A stretch of 64,000 nucleotides of DNA from Deinococcus sp. Marseille-Q6407 (lineage in GTDB: Bacteria > Deinococcota > Deinococci > Deinococcales > Deinococcaceae). The DNA lies in assembly GCF_946848805.1 (NCBI RefSeq), contig NZ_CAMPFU010000001.1:88001-152000 (forward strand). The letters run 5' to 3'. This document shows positions 33,768 to 44,796 of the stretch, piece after piece. The notes under the pieces were generated by a model that saw only the letters and a list, made by a program, of their open reading frames with translations, had not been told where the DNA came from and did no database searches. Every line of letters starts with the position of its first letter. Within the stretch, counting starts at the first letter, position 1. The translations under genes were made by a program, and so were the position numbers.

Positions 33768-35006
33768 TCAGCGCTGTGGGTCGGCGCGGGGCACTTCCTT
33801 CAGTGCCCAGCGCAGTGCGAACACGGTCAGAAAGCCGGTGGCCATCAGCAGCAGCCAGGGCAGCTGTGGCTGGCCCAGCGCCGCGCCGAAATCCACCAGG
33901 CTGCCGCCCAGCACGTTGCCCAGCGCGCCGCCCACCCCCAGGCTGATGGCGCTGAACCCGAAATAGCTGCCCAGCAGTTCCGGCGGGGCCAGCCGCGACA
34001 CCAGCGTCTGCTGGGTGGGGAACACCAGCATGGTGCCCAGTGAGTACAGCGCGGTGCAGCCCAGCAAGAGTGGGAAGGAATGAGCGAAGCCCATCAGCCC
34101 CAATGACACGGCCACCAGCGTCACGGCGGCGGTCAGGATGGTGCGGGCGCGGAAGCGGGTTTCGGCCCAGCGCAGCAGCGGGTACTGCAGCGCCACGGCC
34201 AGCCCAGCATTCAGCGCATAAAGCGGGCCGGTGGCGCCGGTGCCGGCCAGGTCCACCGCCTTGAGGGTCACGGCCACATTCAGCTGGCTGCTCAGCAGAA
34301 AGTAACCGATGAGGGCCAGCGTGAGGTTCACGAAGCGCCGGTCCTGCACGGCGCGGCGCAGGCCGCTGAACCCGCCGCCACCCTCCTGGGCCGGCTGCAC
34401 TGCGGGCAGAGTCAGCTGCAAGATCAGCCAGCACACCAGATATGCGCTGGCGCTGATCAGGGCGGACGCAGTAAAGCCCAGCCCGATCATGGCGGCACCC
34501 ATCAGCGGCCCCAGCACCATGCCCAGGTTGCCGGAGATGCTCAGCAGGCTGAACAGCTGGGTGCGGTGTTCCGGCCGGGTCAGGGCGGTCAGCGCGGCAC
34601 TTTTGGGCGCGTCGAATAAGGCACCACCGGCCCCGGCTACCAGCCCCGAAAGCAGCAGGGCCACGAAAGTCTCCGAAAAAGCCATGCCGGCAAAGCCCAC
34701 CGCACGCAGCACGCAGCCCCACAGAATCAGTTGCCGGGGGCCCACCCGGTCGGCCCAGGCCCCGCCGAACACGGTCAGGCCCTGCTGTGCCAGTTGCCGC
34801 ACCCCCAGCACCGTGCCCACTGCGCTGGCCGCCCAGCCCAGGTTGCCCACAAAATGCACCGTTACCAACGGAATAATCAGGAAGAACCCGGCCCACATCA
34901 GGAAAGTGACGGTCAGCAGGCCCCACTGCGCCGGGCTGACCAGGCGCAGGGAAAAAGGAACGGGGGCGTCAGAGGCGAGGGTACCAGAGTCGGGGGCAGC
35001 AGACAT
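33768..35006 (-). CDS. MFS transporter, probable drug exporter
   Basis: A 412-residue, 12-segment major facilitator protein. The loop 2-3 motif is visible as GGAWADRVGPRQLI, and the second-half equivalent is weak. Hydrophobic helices alternate along the whole length (LLTVTFLMWAGFFLIIPLV at the start, LLLMATGFLTVFAL at the end). It looks like the MdtH/YfcJ drug-efflux group, but the substrate cannot be read. It is convergent with the S41 gene (55 bases apart) and divergent from the S1C protease. An overlapping frame on the same strand (33751-34926) is a shadow. Confidence 0.88.
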   Translation of the reverse strand: MSAAPDSGTLASDAPVPFSLRLVSPAQWGLLTVTFLMWAGFFLIIPLVTVHFVGNLGWAASAVGTVLGVRQLAQQGLTVFGGAWADRVGPRQLILWGCVLRAVGFAGMAFSETFVALLLSGLVAGAGGALFDAPKSAALTALTRPEHRTQLFSLLSISGNLGMVLGPLMGAAMIGLGFTASALISASAYLVCWLILQLTLPAVQPAQEGGGGFSGLRRAVQDRRFVNLTLALIGYFLLSSQLNVAVTLKAVDLAGTGATGPLYALNAGLAVALQYPLLRWAETRFRARTILTAAVTLVAVSLGLMGFAHSFPLLLGCTALYSLGTMLVFPTQQTLVSRLAPPELLGSYFGFSAISLGVGGALGNVLGGSLVDFGAALGQPQLPWLLLMATGFLTVFALRWALKEVPRADPQR

Positions 35007-35015
35007 CAGTGTTCT

Positions 35016-35021
35016 AGCCTA
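35016..35021 (-). promoter_or_regulatory. Putative -10 box of the MFS gene
   Basis: TAGGCT on the minus strand, 9 bases before the ATG at 35006. The spacing is slightly longer than at the other leaderless-type starts. Confidence 0.45.
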
Positions 35022-35131
35022 CTCTGCTCTGCATGCGAGAAAGCAAGTGGGAGGCGGAGAAAAGTGGGCAGGGGGCCCGGGCCGGTTTTACGGATTGTTC
35101 TGAAGGGCTCTGGCCGGGAGGCCCGACTCGC

Positions 35132-35137
35132 TACACT
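35132..35137 (+). promoter_or_regulatory. Leaderless-type -10 box of the S1C protease gene
   Basis: TACACT, 7 bases before the GTG at 35145. It decides the start of this gene. Confidence 0.6.
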
Positions 35138-35144
35138 GAGATCT

Positions 35145-36320
35145 GTGAGTCCGCTGCCCTGGTTCCGCCTTCCGGCCCTGCTGCTGCTGGCGCTGCTGGC
35201 CTATGTGTTGCCGGCGCCCGGCAGTGGGCTGAGTGGGCTGGGCGGACTGAGTGCCCAGGGCCAGACCGGCAGTGGACCGGCCGTCAGCTTGCCCCAGCGC
35301 CAGCCGGGAGGCGCGTCACCGGGTGCCAGGCCACCTGCCGGCGGCAGTCAGGCGGCCACTACACCGGCCCCGCTGCCCACCCTCCCGGCCGAAACCCTGC
35401 GGCTGTTCGAGCGGTCGCGTCCGGCGGTGGTGCGCCTGGGCAGCCTGGACCCCGGCGCCATGACCATGGGCCTGGGCACCGGCTTTTTCATCTCGCCTAC
35501 CGGTCAGCTGCTGACCGCCTATCACGTGGTCAGCGAGGGCCGGCTGTTTCAGGTGCAGACCCTGGCGGGGCAGCGCTACCCGGCGCGGCTGGTGGGCTTC
35601 GATGCGGCTGCCGACGTGGCGTTGCTGCAGGTCGAGGCCAAAGGCCCTTTTCCTTACCTGGGCCTCTCGCCGCGCCCGCCACAGGTGGGCGAGCCGGTGC
35701 TGGCGATCGGCAACAGCGGTGGGGATTTCCTGCAACCGCGTGAAGGCCGGCTGCTGCGGCTGGAAGCGGCGTCGGGCCGGCCCGATTTTCCGCAGGGCAC
35801 CCTGGAAATGGACGCCCGCCTGGCGCCCGGCGACAGCGGCGGGCCCATCATCAACGGACTGGGGCAGGTGATCGGGGTGGTCAGTTATATCCGCGTAGAT
35901 GAGGCTGGCGCCACTGAAACGTCCTACGCGGTGCCCACCGTGGAAGGCAACGCCCTGATCACGGCCCTGAGGGGCGGGCAGCAAAAAGACCGCGGCGTGG
36001 TGGGGCTGGTGTTCGACATCTACCACGACGGCCTGACCGAAACGCCCGGCGGGGTGGTTTCGCGGGTGGCCCATGGCAGCCCCGCCGAGAAGGCCGGGTT
36101 GCGGGGTGCTGCCCGCGACCCCAAAACCGAGCAGTTGGTGAGCTTCGGGGACATCATCATCAGTGTGCAGGGCGTCCGCACCCGCAACGCCAACGAGGTG
36201 GTGCGCGAGTTGCAGCGTTACGGGGTGGGGGAGACGGTGACGGTGCGCTACCTGCGCGGCGGCAAGGAATACACGGCGCAGCTCAAGATGGTGCCCAAGC
36301 GGTCCATGTCCGACCTGTAG
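35145..36320 (+). CDS. Exported HtrA/DegP-type serine protease with one PDZ domain
   Basis: A 391-residue S1C protease, an envelope quality-control enzyme. It has an N-terminal signal or membrane anchor (LPALLLLALLAYVLP) and a Gly/Pro-rich linker to about residue 80. The trypsin-like domain has the triad His in LLTAYHVVS (about 127), Asp in AADVALLQ (about 156) and Ser in APGDSGGPIING (about 230). A single C-terminal PDZ follows (VVSRVAHGSPAEKAGLRG, FGDIIISVQG). GTG is taken as the start from the -10 box. The open frame runs 138 codons further upstream, but that part is antisense to the MFS gene and not family-like. Confidence 0.9.
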   Translation: MSPLPWFRLPALLLLALLAYVLPAPGSGLSGLGGLSAQGQTGSGPAVSLPQRQPGGASPGARPPAGGSQAATTPAPLPTLPAETLRLFERSRPAVVRLGSLDPGAMTMGLGTGFFISPTGQLLTAYHVVSEGRLFQVQTLAGQRYPARLVGFDAAADVALLQVEAKGPFPYLGLSPRPPQVGEPVLAIGNSGGDFLQPREGRLLRLEAASGRPDFPQGTLEMDARLAPGDSGGPIINGLGQVIGVVSYIRVDEAGATETSYAVPTVEGNALITALRGGQQKDRGVVGLVFDIYHDGLTETPGGVVSRVAHGSPAEKAGLRGAARDPKTEQLVSFGDIIISVQGVRTRNANEVVRELQRYGVGETVTVRYLRGGKEYTAQLKMVPKRSMSDL

Positions 36321-36402
36321 CTCCTCCCTCGGTGGGCAGAAACGGGCAGGAAGTGTAAAGCCACGTTTACTGCCCGCTTGACTGGCCGGCATTCGGCGCT
36401 CC

Positions 36403-36408
36403 TAGACT
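36403..36408 (+). promoter_or_regulatory. Promoter of the small protein at 36415
   Basis: TAGACT, 6 bases before ATG, with TTGACT at 36378-36383 as -35 (19-base spacer). One of the clearer promoters in the window. Confidence 0.65.
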
Positions 36409-36414
36409 GAAAAC

Positions 36415-36627
36415 ATGTCGCGAGCATTTGTCAAAGAAGAAGCTGGCAGTGCCTGGGAACCGCCGGCCGAACAGTGCCGCTATCAGGTGGTGCTGCCGGG
36501 TTCCGGCCACCGCGAGGTGGTCTTTCAGGCCGATGATCTGCTGAAGGTGCTGCGCTGGATGTCGGACGTGCGCCGCCCTCACCTGGAGCTGCGTGACTGG
36601 GCCGGCGTCCTGCTGGCCTGCGTCTGA
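36415..36627 (+). CDS. Small hypothetical protein
   Basis: Not recognised. 70 residues, soluble, no signal peptide or membrane segment. It has a compact alpha/beta look with YQVVLPGSGHREVVFQADDL, LLKVLRWMSDV, then HLELRDWAGVLLACV. The promoter just upstream and the hairpin after the stop support a real gene with a leaderless transcript. Confidence 0.65.
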   Translation: MSRAFVKEEAGSAWEPPAEQCRYQVVLPGSGHREVVFQADDLLKVLRWMSDVRRPHLELRDWAGVLLACV

Positions 36628-36660
36628 CACCGATATTTCCGCAGGTTTCCCTATAGTTCA

Positions 36661-36698
36661 GCCGCCCCAGCAGGTGGCTTTTTTGCTGCCGGGGCGGC
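36661..36698. terminator. Hairpin between convergent genes
   Basis: GCCGCCCCAGCA (36661-36672) pairs with TGCT...GGGGCGGC (36684-36698), with a T6 run within the loop. It lies between the small protein gene and rlmB and probably terminates one or both. Confidence 0.6.
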
Positions 36699-36714
36699 GC
36701 TGGTGCGCTCTGCC

Positions 36715-37434
36715 TCAGCGGCGGCGGGCGGCCTCGTAAATCAGGATGCCGGCTGCCACGCTGGCGTTGAGGCTCTGCACCTGACCGCGCACCGGAATGC
36801 TGACCAGGCCGTCACAGCGCTCGCGTACCAGCCGCCGCAGTCCGTCACCTTCCGAGCCGATCACCAGTGCCACCGGGCCGCTGAGGTCCAGCTGTTCGAC
36901 CGGCTGCGCCGCCTCGCCGGCTGCGCCGTACACCCAGACGCCCTGGGCCTTGATGTCCTCGATAAAGCGCGGCAGGTTCTTGACCTGTACCAGCGGCAGG
37001 TAGGCAGTGGCGCCGGCGGCGGTTTTGGCGACCACCGCGCTCAGCGGCGCGCTGCGGCGTTCTTCCACCACCACGCCGTGGGCGCCCAGCACCTCGGCCG
37101 AGCGCACGATGGCCCCGAAATTGCGGGGATCGGTGATGCCGTCCAGCAGCACCAGCAGCGGGGCGTCGCCGCGTGACTCGGCCAGATCCCAGACGGCCTG
37201 GGGGTCCGACCAGCGCAGTTCTTCCGCCTCGGCCAGCACGCCCTGGTGCGCGGTGGTGCCGGCCAGCTGATCCAGCTCAATCCGGGGCGCCTGACGCACC
37301 CGCACGCCGGCCTGCTCGGCCAGAGCGCGCAGCTGCCGGGCAAAAGCTTCTTCGACTCCGTGTGCCAGCAGTACTTCCTCCACGCGCCCTTCCCTGAGGG
37401 CTTCGGTGACCGGGTTGCGTCCGTAAATCAGCAT
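36715..37434 (-). CDS. rlmB: SPOUT-family 2'-O-methyltransferase, RlmB-like
   Basis: TrmH-family methyltransferase that methylates a ribose in 23S rRNA (G2251 in E. coli). 239 residues: the N-terminal L30e-like substrate-binding domain (MLIYGRNPVTEALREGRVEEVLLA, AGTTAHQGVLAEAEE) is followed by the knotted SAM domain with LDGITDPRNFGAIVRSAEVLG, LVIGSEGDGLRRLVRERCD and SLNASVAAGILIYEAARR. Full length. It could instead modify tRNA, as the family members are hard to tell apart, but RlmB fits best. Confidence 0.9.
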   Translation of the reverse strand: MLIYGRNPVTEALREGRVEEVLLAHGVEEAFARQLRALAEQAGVRVRQAPRIELDQLAGTTAHQGVLAEAEELRWSDPQAVWDLAESRGDAPLLVLLDGITDPRNFGAIVRSAEVLGAHGVVVEERRSAPLSAVVAKTAAGATAYLPLVQVKNLPRFIEDIKAQGVWVYGAAGEAAQPVEQLDLSGPVALVIGSEGDGLRRLVRERCDGLVSIPVRGQVQSLNASVAAGILIYEAARRR

Positions 37435-37441
37435 GGCTGGC

Positions 37442-37447
37442 AGTCTA
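37442..37447 (-). promoter_or_regulatory. Leaderless-type -10 box of rlmB
   Basis: TAGACT on the minus strand, 7 bases before the ATG at 37434. Confidence 0.6.
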
Positions 37448-37497
37448 GAGCAATGCCCCGCCCCCCGGTCAGGGCCCAGCGCCTTACTCCCGGTTCC

Positions 37498-40251
37498 TCA
37501 GTCGCCGCTGCGGCCTTCTGCTGCGCTCAGTGCGGGCACCTCCGGCGCAGGGACCCCGGGCGTGCCGGCAGGATGGTCCCGCAGCCAGTCGCCCAGTGCG
37601 GAAGCCCGCAGCGGCGGCGAGATGGCGTAGCCCTGCGCCTGATCACAGCCCAGCTCCCGCAGGGTTTTCAGCTGCCCGGCTGTTTCTACCCCCACGGCCG
37701 TGACCTGCAGGTCCAGCCGCCGGGCTAGGTCCAGCGTGGCGGCCACCAGATCGGGGCCGCGCCCGCCGCTTTCCAGCCCGGTAATCATATGAGGGTGCAG
37801 TTTGAGGCCGGTCAGTGGGAACTCGGTCAGCGAGGTCAGGCTCATGGTGCCTTCGCCGAAATGGTCCAGCCACAGCGCGGCCCCTGCTTCGTGCAGTTGC
37901 TGCAGGATCACATCGTCCTGCGCATGGAAATCCACCATGCTGGCGGCGCTGATTTCTATGTTGGGCAAAGGACTGCCCTGCTCTTCCAGCTGTTCGAGCA
38001 GTGGCCAGAGGGCACCCAGCGCTGCCGGCTGCCGCAGTTCTTCCAGGCTGACGTTGATGCCCACCCGGAAGTCGGGCCACAGTTCGTTCCAGGAGCGCTG
38101 CTGCTGCAAGGCTTCGCGCATCACCCAGTCGCTCAGCGGTTGCAGCAGCCGCAGCCGGGCGGCCAGGTCCAGCAGTTCGTGCGGCGAGAGCCGGGCGCTG
38201 ATTCTTTCCCAGCGCAGCAGCGCCTCGGCGCCCGACAGTTGGCCGCTGCGCAGATTCAGGGTGGGCTGATAGTGCAGCTTCAACTGGCCGCTGCTCACCG
38301 AGTCGCGCAGCGACTGTTCCAGCCGGAAAGTTTCGGCCAGCTGGGTACGCAGTTCGTCGTGGTAGGGCGTCACCTGGCCGCGGCCACGGCGGCGAGCATA
38401 CTGCGCGGCAATCTCGGCGTTGCCCAGCGCTGCGTCGGGCGTTTGGCCCCCGCCTGCCTCGGCCAGACCGGTGGCGAAAGTCAGCGCCGTGACGGCCTGA
38501 CCAACCCGGAAGGTGCCCTGCGTTACCTGCTCGGTGGCCAGCTGGGCACGTTTCAGCGACATCTCCGGCAACCACAGCGCAAAGGTGCCGTCGCCCAGCC
38601 GCGCCGCTTCGCCCTGATGGGTGGCCGCCAGCCCACGGAAACTGGCCGCCAGCTGCATCAGCAGGTGGTTGATGGCGGTGGGTTCGGTGGCGGTGGTCAT
38701 GGCGGCGTATTCGTCCAGTTCCACCACTACAGCCACGCCACTCTGGGCGGCGGTGCCCGGCTCGGCCAGAAAGCGCCGCAGCCCGGCCCGGTTGTACAGC
38801 CCGGTCAGCTGGTCATGGTAAGCGCCGTAGGTGGCCTGCGCCTGCGCCCGCTTCAGGTCGCTCAGGTCGCGCAGGGTGACCAGCAGCAGGTCGGCGGCGC
38901 TGCCGTGGCCTTCTGTTCCACCGGCGCCGCCCGCCGGTCCCACCGTCAGCGCCACCGGCCGGCGGCCCTGGGCCGGCGACTCCACGACCAGTTCGGCGCT
39001 GTGTGGCAAGGCCTCGTTCCAGGGGTTGAAGCGGAACGGCTCGCCCTCGGGGGTCAGCAGGTTGATGCCCAGCAGTTCCAGCTGCCGGCGCAGGTTCTTG
39101 CCCAGCAGCCGGGCCGCGTCGGTGCCGGTCAGCTGCGCCGCCTGATCATTGATCAGACGCAGGGCGCCGCTGCGGTCCACCAGCAGCGTGGCGGTGTGCT
39201 GCTGGTTCAGCACCTCCTGGAGCAGGGCCTGGTCCTCGCCGGCTGTGCCGGTCTTGACGGCGCCGGTAGCGCGGCCTTCGCTCAGCTGGGCCACCAGCAG
39301 GTCGGGGCGGGTGGGCGAGCGCCGCAGTTCCAGGGTAATCGGCTGGCCCCGGCGCCGCTCGGGGTGGGCAAGCGCCGCGCCCCCCTCGGCGGCCAGGGCA
39401 ATCAGGCCCTGCACGGTGTGTTTGCCGGCCTCGCTGAACAGAGGCAGGTCCTGCAATTTCTCGCTGCCCAGGCTGTCCAGGCCGCTCAGTTCGCTCAGGG
39501 CCTGATTGGCCTGGCGGATTTCACCACTCAGGTCAATCACGGCGGCCGGCACGCCCAGCCCCCCCAGCAGGGTGCGCAGCCACTCGCCTTTCTGGCGTTC
39601 CTCGGTCACATTTTCCACCGTCCATAGCACACCCGACTGCTGCCCGGTAAAAAAGGGCCGCACGCCGGGACGCAGCCAGATGGTGCGGCCCGGCTGCCGT
39701 GGGTCCTCGGCTTCCTGATCAGGCCACTCGGGCTGGCGACCCTGCGTCGCCGTCTCCAGCGGCCGCAGGTCCAGCGGCAGGTTCAGCTGCCGGACGTTCT
39801 GGCCTACGGTGGCGCCGCGTTCCAGCGCGAACAGTTCCAGAAAACTGTGGCTGACTTCCAGCACCTTCAGTTCCATATCCAGCCAGACGGTCGGCTGGGG
39901 CAGCTGGGTCAGCAGCAGGCTGAAATCTGCGGCGGCTGCCCCGCTGCCCTGGGCGGCCAGCAGCCGGTTGAACAGCTCGCCGACCTCGGGCCCGATGCCC
40001 TCAGGGGACCACAGCAGGCCCAGCAGGTGGCCTTCCGCGCTGACCCAGTCCAGCACGCCCTGATCCAGCCACTCGCCGGGAGGCTCCAGCGCCTGCTGGG
40101 CCTGCGGCTCGATGCTCTGGGTGCTGATTCGCAGGTAGCGGCCGTCCAGCAGGCCCAGAAAGGAGGCTTGGGGCGCATACAGGCCCAGCAGGTCCTGAAC
40201 GACCTGGGGCCACAGCGGACCGGACTGAAGCTTGGAAGCGGAAAATGTCAT
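37498..40251 (-). CDS. PAS-GGDEF-EAL protein with degenerate active sites
   Basis: A 917-residue cytoplasmic signalling protein with an N-terminal region and about three PAS-like segments, then a GGDEF domain at about 470-600 and an EAL domain at about 650-895. In the GGDEF domain the fold line HDQLTGLYNRAGL is good, but the signature reads RLGDGTFALW instead of GGDEF. In the EAL domain EALLRW, NVSLEEL and VGVETAG are kept. The metal/catalytic DDFG reads DHFG (near 795), and the KxD motif reads KLH (near 816). Neither synthesis nor hydrolysis of cyclic di-GMP is expected, and binding or a GTP-sensing role is more likely. No membrane segment is seen. It stands alone. Confidence 0.9.
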   Translation of the reverse strand: MTFSASKLQSGPLWPQVVQDLLGLYAPQASFLGLLDGRYLRISTQSIEPQAQQALEPPGEWLDQGVLDWVSAEGHLLGLLWSPEGIGPEVGELFNRLLAAQGSGAAAADFSLLLTQLPQPTVWLDMELKVLEVSHSFLELFALERGATVGQNVRQLNLPLDLRPLETATQGRQPEWPDQEAEDPRQPGRTIWLRPGVRPFFTGQQSGVLWTVENVTEERQKGEWLRTLLGGLGVPAAVIDLSGEIRQANQALSELSGLDSLGSEKLQDLPLFSEAGKHTVQGLIALAAEGGAALAHPERRRGQPITLELRRSPTRPDLLVAQLSEGRATGAVKTGTAGEDQALLQEVLNQQHTATLLVDRSGALRLINDQAAQLTGTDAARLLGKNLRRQLELLGINLLTPEGEPFRFNPWNEALPHSAELVVESPAQGRRPVALTVGPAGGAGGTEGHGSAADLLLVTLRDLSDLKRAQAQATYGAYHDQLTGLYNRAGLRRFLAEPGTAAQSGVAVVVELDEYAAMTTATEPTAINHLLMQLAASFRGLAATHQGEAARLGDGTFALWLPEMSLKRAQLATEQVTQGTFRVGQAVTALTFATGLAEAGGGQTPDAALGNAEIAAQYARRRGRGQVTPYHDELRTQLAETFRLEQSLRDSVSSGQLKLHYQPTLNLRSGQLSGAEALLRWERISARLSPHELLDLAARLRLLQPLSDWVMREALQQQRSWNELWPDFRVGINVSLEELRQPAALGALWPLLEQLEEQGSPLPNIEISAASMVDFHAQDDVILQQLHEAGAALWLDHFGEGTMSLTSLTEFPLTGLKLHPHMITGLESGGRGPDLVAATLDLARRLDLQVTAVGVETAGQLKTLRELGCDQAQGYAISPPLRASALGDWLRDHPAGTPGVPAPEVPALSAAEGRSGD

Positions 40252-40514
40252 GTGATCACCGGAACAGGGGAAGATGGAGGTCGGGGGAAAAGGAAGCCGC
40301 CCGAGCAGCCTCCGGATGGTCTGGGAGCCCGCGCAAACTCTGCCTGGACTGCACTGACCATCATGTTCACTGTAGCTTCATTATGCGCGGGCAGGTCTTA
40401 CCGCGTTCGTACACCTGCGCCGGTGCCGGCCCAGCGATGCCGCCGCGCCAGCAGCTACAGCGGCATCGGCCATGCCCGGGCTGCAAGCGAAACTGCTCTC
40501 CCAGGCTCGGCGCT

Positions 40515-41569
<1,055 letters not shown>

Positions 41570-41570
<1 letters not shown>

Positions 41571-42274
41571 CAGCGGTGCACTTCCAGTTCCACCTTGTAG
41601 TTGCCGCGCCGGGTTTCGTTCAGTACCCGCCGGAAATCGATGCGGCCCAGGCCCTCGGCACTGAGGCTGTCGCCCTCGTGCACCTCGCTGCCGGCCCGCA
41701 CCGGCTGGCCGTTCAGCCGCACCTTGCCGCCGTCAATGCCCTGCTGAAAATAGGCCCGGCTGACCCCGAAGCCTTTGGCGCCCACCACGTCGGCGCGCAT
41801 AGACGGCACCACCACTTCGCGCACCCGGCTGCCCTTGCCGGAAGTTTCTCCAATTTCTTCCACGCTCACGTCCTGCCCGCCCAGCGAGGTCAGTGCCAGC
41901 AGGGCAGCGGCTGCTTTGGCATCGGCAGCCACCTGAAAGCTGCCGCGCACCTCGCGGATGTCGCCCAACGAGCCTTCTTCCAGGTCCAGGCGGCCCAGCT
42001 GCACCCGCAGGTCCTGCTCGTCCCAGGGAATGCCGCCCTGCTGGGTCAGCCCAATGACCTGCACGCCGCTGTCCACTTCCGGGATATGGGCCGGATAAAG
42101 GGTCAGCACCATCTGCCGGGCGTCGGGAAAGCCGCCTGAGAGACGGTAGCCGATCTCCGGGTCATCCAGCAGGCGGCGGTCCAAGCTACCGCCGTCCACG
42201 AAACCGGTCCGCACCACCCGGCCACCCCGGGCCTTGGCGACCAGGCCCTGCAACTCCTTGTTCGTCATGGTCAT
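41570..42274 (-). CDS. S4-domain RNA-binding protein, YlmH-like
   Basis: A 234-residue protein with a C-terminal S4 RNA-binding domain (FGVSRAYFQQGIDGGKVRLNGQPVRAGSEVHEGDSLSAEG) and an N-terminal YlmH-type part (RRLLDDPEIGYRLSGGFPDARQMVLTLYP). YlmH proteins rescue stalled 50S subunits carrying peptidyl-tRNA and are often near division genes in Gram-positives. Here the coupled neighbour is a ZapE-like ATPase. The start MTMTNKELQG is chosen over three longer options because a leaderless-type -10 box lies 7 bases upstream of this ATG. Confidence 0.85.
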
Positions 42275-42281
42275 GGCGGGC

Positions 42282-42287
42282 AGCATA
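42282..42287 (-). promoter_or_regulatory. Leaderless-type -10 box of the S4/zapE operon
   Basis: TATGCT on the minus strand, 7 bases before the ATG at 42274. Confidence 0.6.
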
Positions 42288-42409
42288 GCGCCTGTTCCTG
42301 CGCCCTGACGGAGTCCTGACAGCCAGAAGGCCGCAAGTGGCAAATTTCTCTAAAGCCCTTCTGAAGGGCAATTGGAGTCCGTCTAAATATCCCCGTCAGT
42401 TTGGCGGAG

Positions 42410-42415
42410 TAGCAT
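42410..42415 (+). promoter_or_regulatory. -10 box of the small surface protein
   Basis: TAGCAT, 7 bases before the ATG at 42423. Leaderless type. Confidence 0.55.
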
Positions 42416-42422
42416 AGCTCTC

Positions 42423-42860
42423 ATGAAGAAGACCTTGATTGCTCTGACCATTCTGGGTGGCGCTTTTGCCACCAACGCTTCTGCCGCCAACTACGGTGGC
42501 GTTCACGCTGGTACTGGCGTAGGCGTGCACTACCAGACTGACATCGATGCCAACAGCGCTTACCGCGTGGGTGTGGGCTTCGAAAACGGTAAAGGTATCG
42601 GTGCTAGTGTCGACTACCTAAATCGCTTTGACCGCAACCCCGTGGGCAACGGCTTCGTGCCTTACTACGGCGCTGGTGTGGGCGTGGACTTCTCCGGCGG
42701 CGTGTCGGTGGCTCCCCGCGCTTTCGTGGGTACCGACTTCGTGGTGAACCAGAATGCCCGTGTGTTTGGACAGGTTGGCCCTCAGTTCAGCCTGAATAAC
42801 AATGGTCAGTCCGGTCTGGGCCTGCACGGTAACGTGGGCGTGAACTTCCGCCTGAAGTAA
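42423..42860 (+). CDS. Small exported beta-barrel-like protein
   Basis: A 145-residue secreted or outer-membrane protein. A Sec signal peptide (MKKTLIALTILGGAFATNASA) is followed by alternating short beta strands rich in Gly, Asn and aromatics (VGVGFENGKGIGASVDY, FVPYYGAGVGVDFSGG, FGQVGPQFSLN) and a final strand ending FRLK. The pattern suits a small 6- to 8-strand barrel. Codon choice and the strong terminator suggest good expression. The family was not identified. Confidence 0.7.
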   Translation: MKKTLIALTILGGAFATNASAANYGGVHAGTGVGVHYQTDIDANSAYRVGVGFENGKGIGASVDYLNRFDRNPVGNGFVPYYGAGVGVDFSGGVSVAPRAFVGTDFVVNQNARVFGQVGPQFSLNNNGQSGLGLHGNVGVNFRLK

Positions 42861-42881
42861 GACCAGCCTCAGTTGAAAAAG

Positions 42882-42905
42882 CCAGCCACCCGGCTGGTTT
42901 TTTTT
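42882..42905 (+). terminator. Terminator after the small surface protein
   Basis: Stem CCAGCC/GGCTGG (42882-42887 with 42892-42897), then eight T. Confidence 0.92.
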
Positions 42906-42942
42906 GTTGCTGCGCCAGCCTCGCCGCTTAGGCCATGCCCGT

Positions 42943-42948
42943 TACACT
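42943..42948 (+). promoter_or_regulatory. Leaderless-type -10 box of the GNAT pseudogene
   Basis: TACACT, 7 bases before the ATG at 42956. The promoter looks intact although the gene is broken. Confidence 0.55.
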
Positions 42949-42955
42949 GCGCCTC

Positions 42956-43425
42956 ATGACTTCTGCTGTTCTGTCCATTCGCCGCGCCGACCCCGGCGAT
43001 CTGCCCACCGTGCTGTCCCTGCTGGAAGGTTCAGGGCTGTACACCAGTTCAGTGAGCCTGAATGGCCCTGTGACCTATCTGCTGGGCGAGGTACAGGGGC
43101 AAGCCGCAGCGGTCCTGGGCCTGGAGCACGGCCAGGACGCCTCGCTGCTGCGGTCTTTTACCGTGGCGCCCAGCTTTCGTGGCCGTGGCTGGTCGCAGAG
43201 CAGACCATGCTGGAAGCTGCCTACGCTGTGCTGCGGGAGCGCGGCGACCGGGAAGTCTTTCTTTTCTCGGCAGATGAGGGGGCGTTCTGGCTGCATCAGG
43301 GCTACCAGCGGGTGGCACCGGAAGAACTGGCCCAGCGGCTGCCCCAGACGCCACAGGTCCGCAGCGCCCTGGAAACCGGCTGGCTGGCCGACTCGCTGGC
43401 CTGGAAAAGCATGCTGCCAAAATAA
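42956..43425 (+). pseudogene. GNAT acetyltransferase broken by a frameshift
   Basis: The first part (MTSAVLSIRRADPGDLPTVL to LRSFTVAPSFRGRG, ending near 43190) is a GNAT N-terminus with the start of the acetyl-CoA loop. The continuation (LVAEQTMLEAAYAVLRERG, EVFLFSADEGAFWLHQGYQRV, to LAWKSMLPK, stop at 43425) lies in the next frame. The break falls inside the Q/RxxGxG/A loop, where a few codons also seem missing. In the unshifted frame translation would run to 43450 with an unrelated tail. The gene resembles ArsN-like acetyltransferases. A real mutation and a sequencing error cannot be separated from one sequence. Confidence 0.8.
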
Positions 43426-43543
43426 TGGGCCCGGGTGCTTTCCTGCCTGAGCCGGGGTGCTAAGCTGAAAAAAGAGTTGCAGGCCTTGTTCTGGGTCTGT
43501 TCCACCATGAATTGCGTCCAGCGAGGCGCGAATGGAGGTTCGT

Positions 43544-44734
<1,191 letters not shown>

Positions 44735-44771
44735 ACCCACCCGGCTACCCCTCCTTTCACCCATTTTTTGC

Positions 44772-44796
44772 CCCCGGCCCGCCCGGGGTTTTCTTT
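44772..44796 (+). terminator. carA terminator
   Basis: Stem CCCCGG/CCGGGG (44772-44777 with 44783-44788) and a T-rich tail (TTTTCTTTTTT). Confidence 0.85.

Noticed and set aside
37789..39627. 612-codon frame on the plus strand
   Set aside because: Antisense to the PAS/GGDEF/EAL gene.
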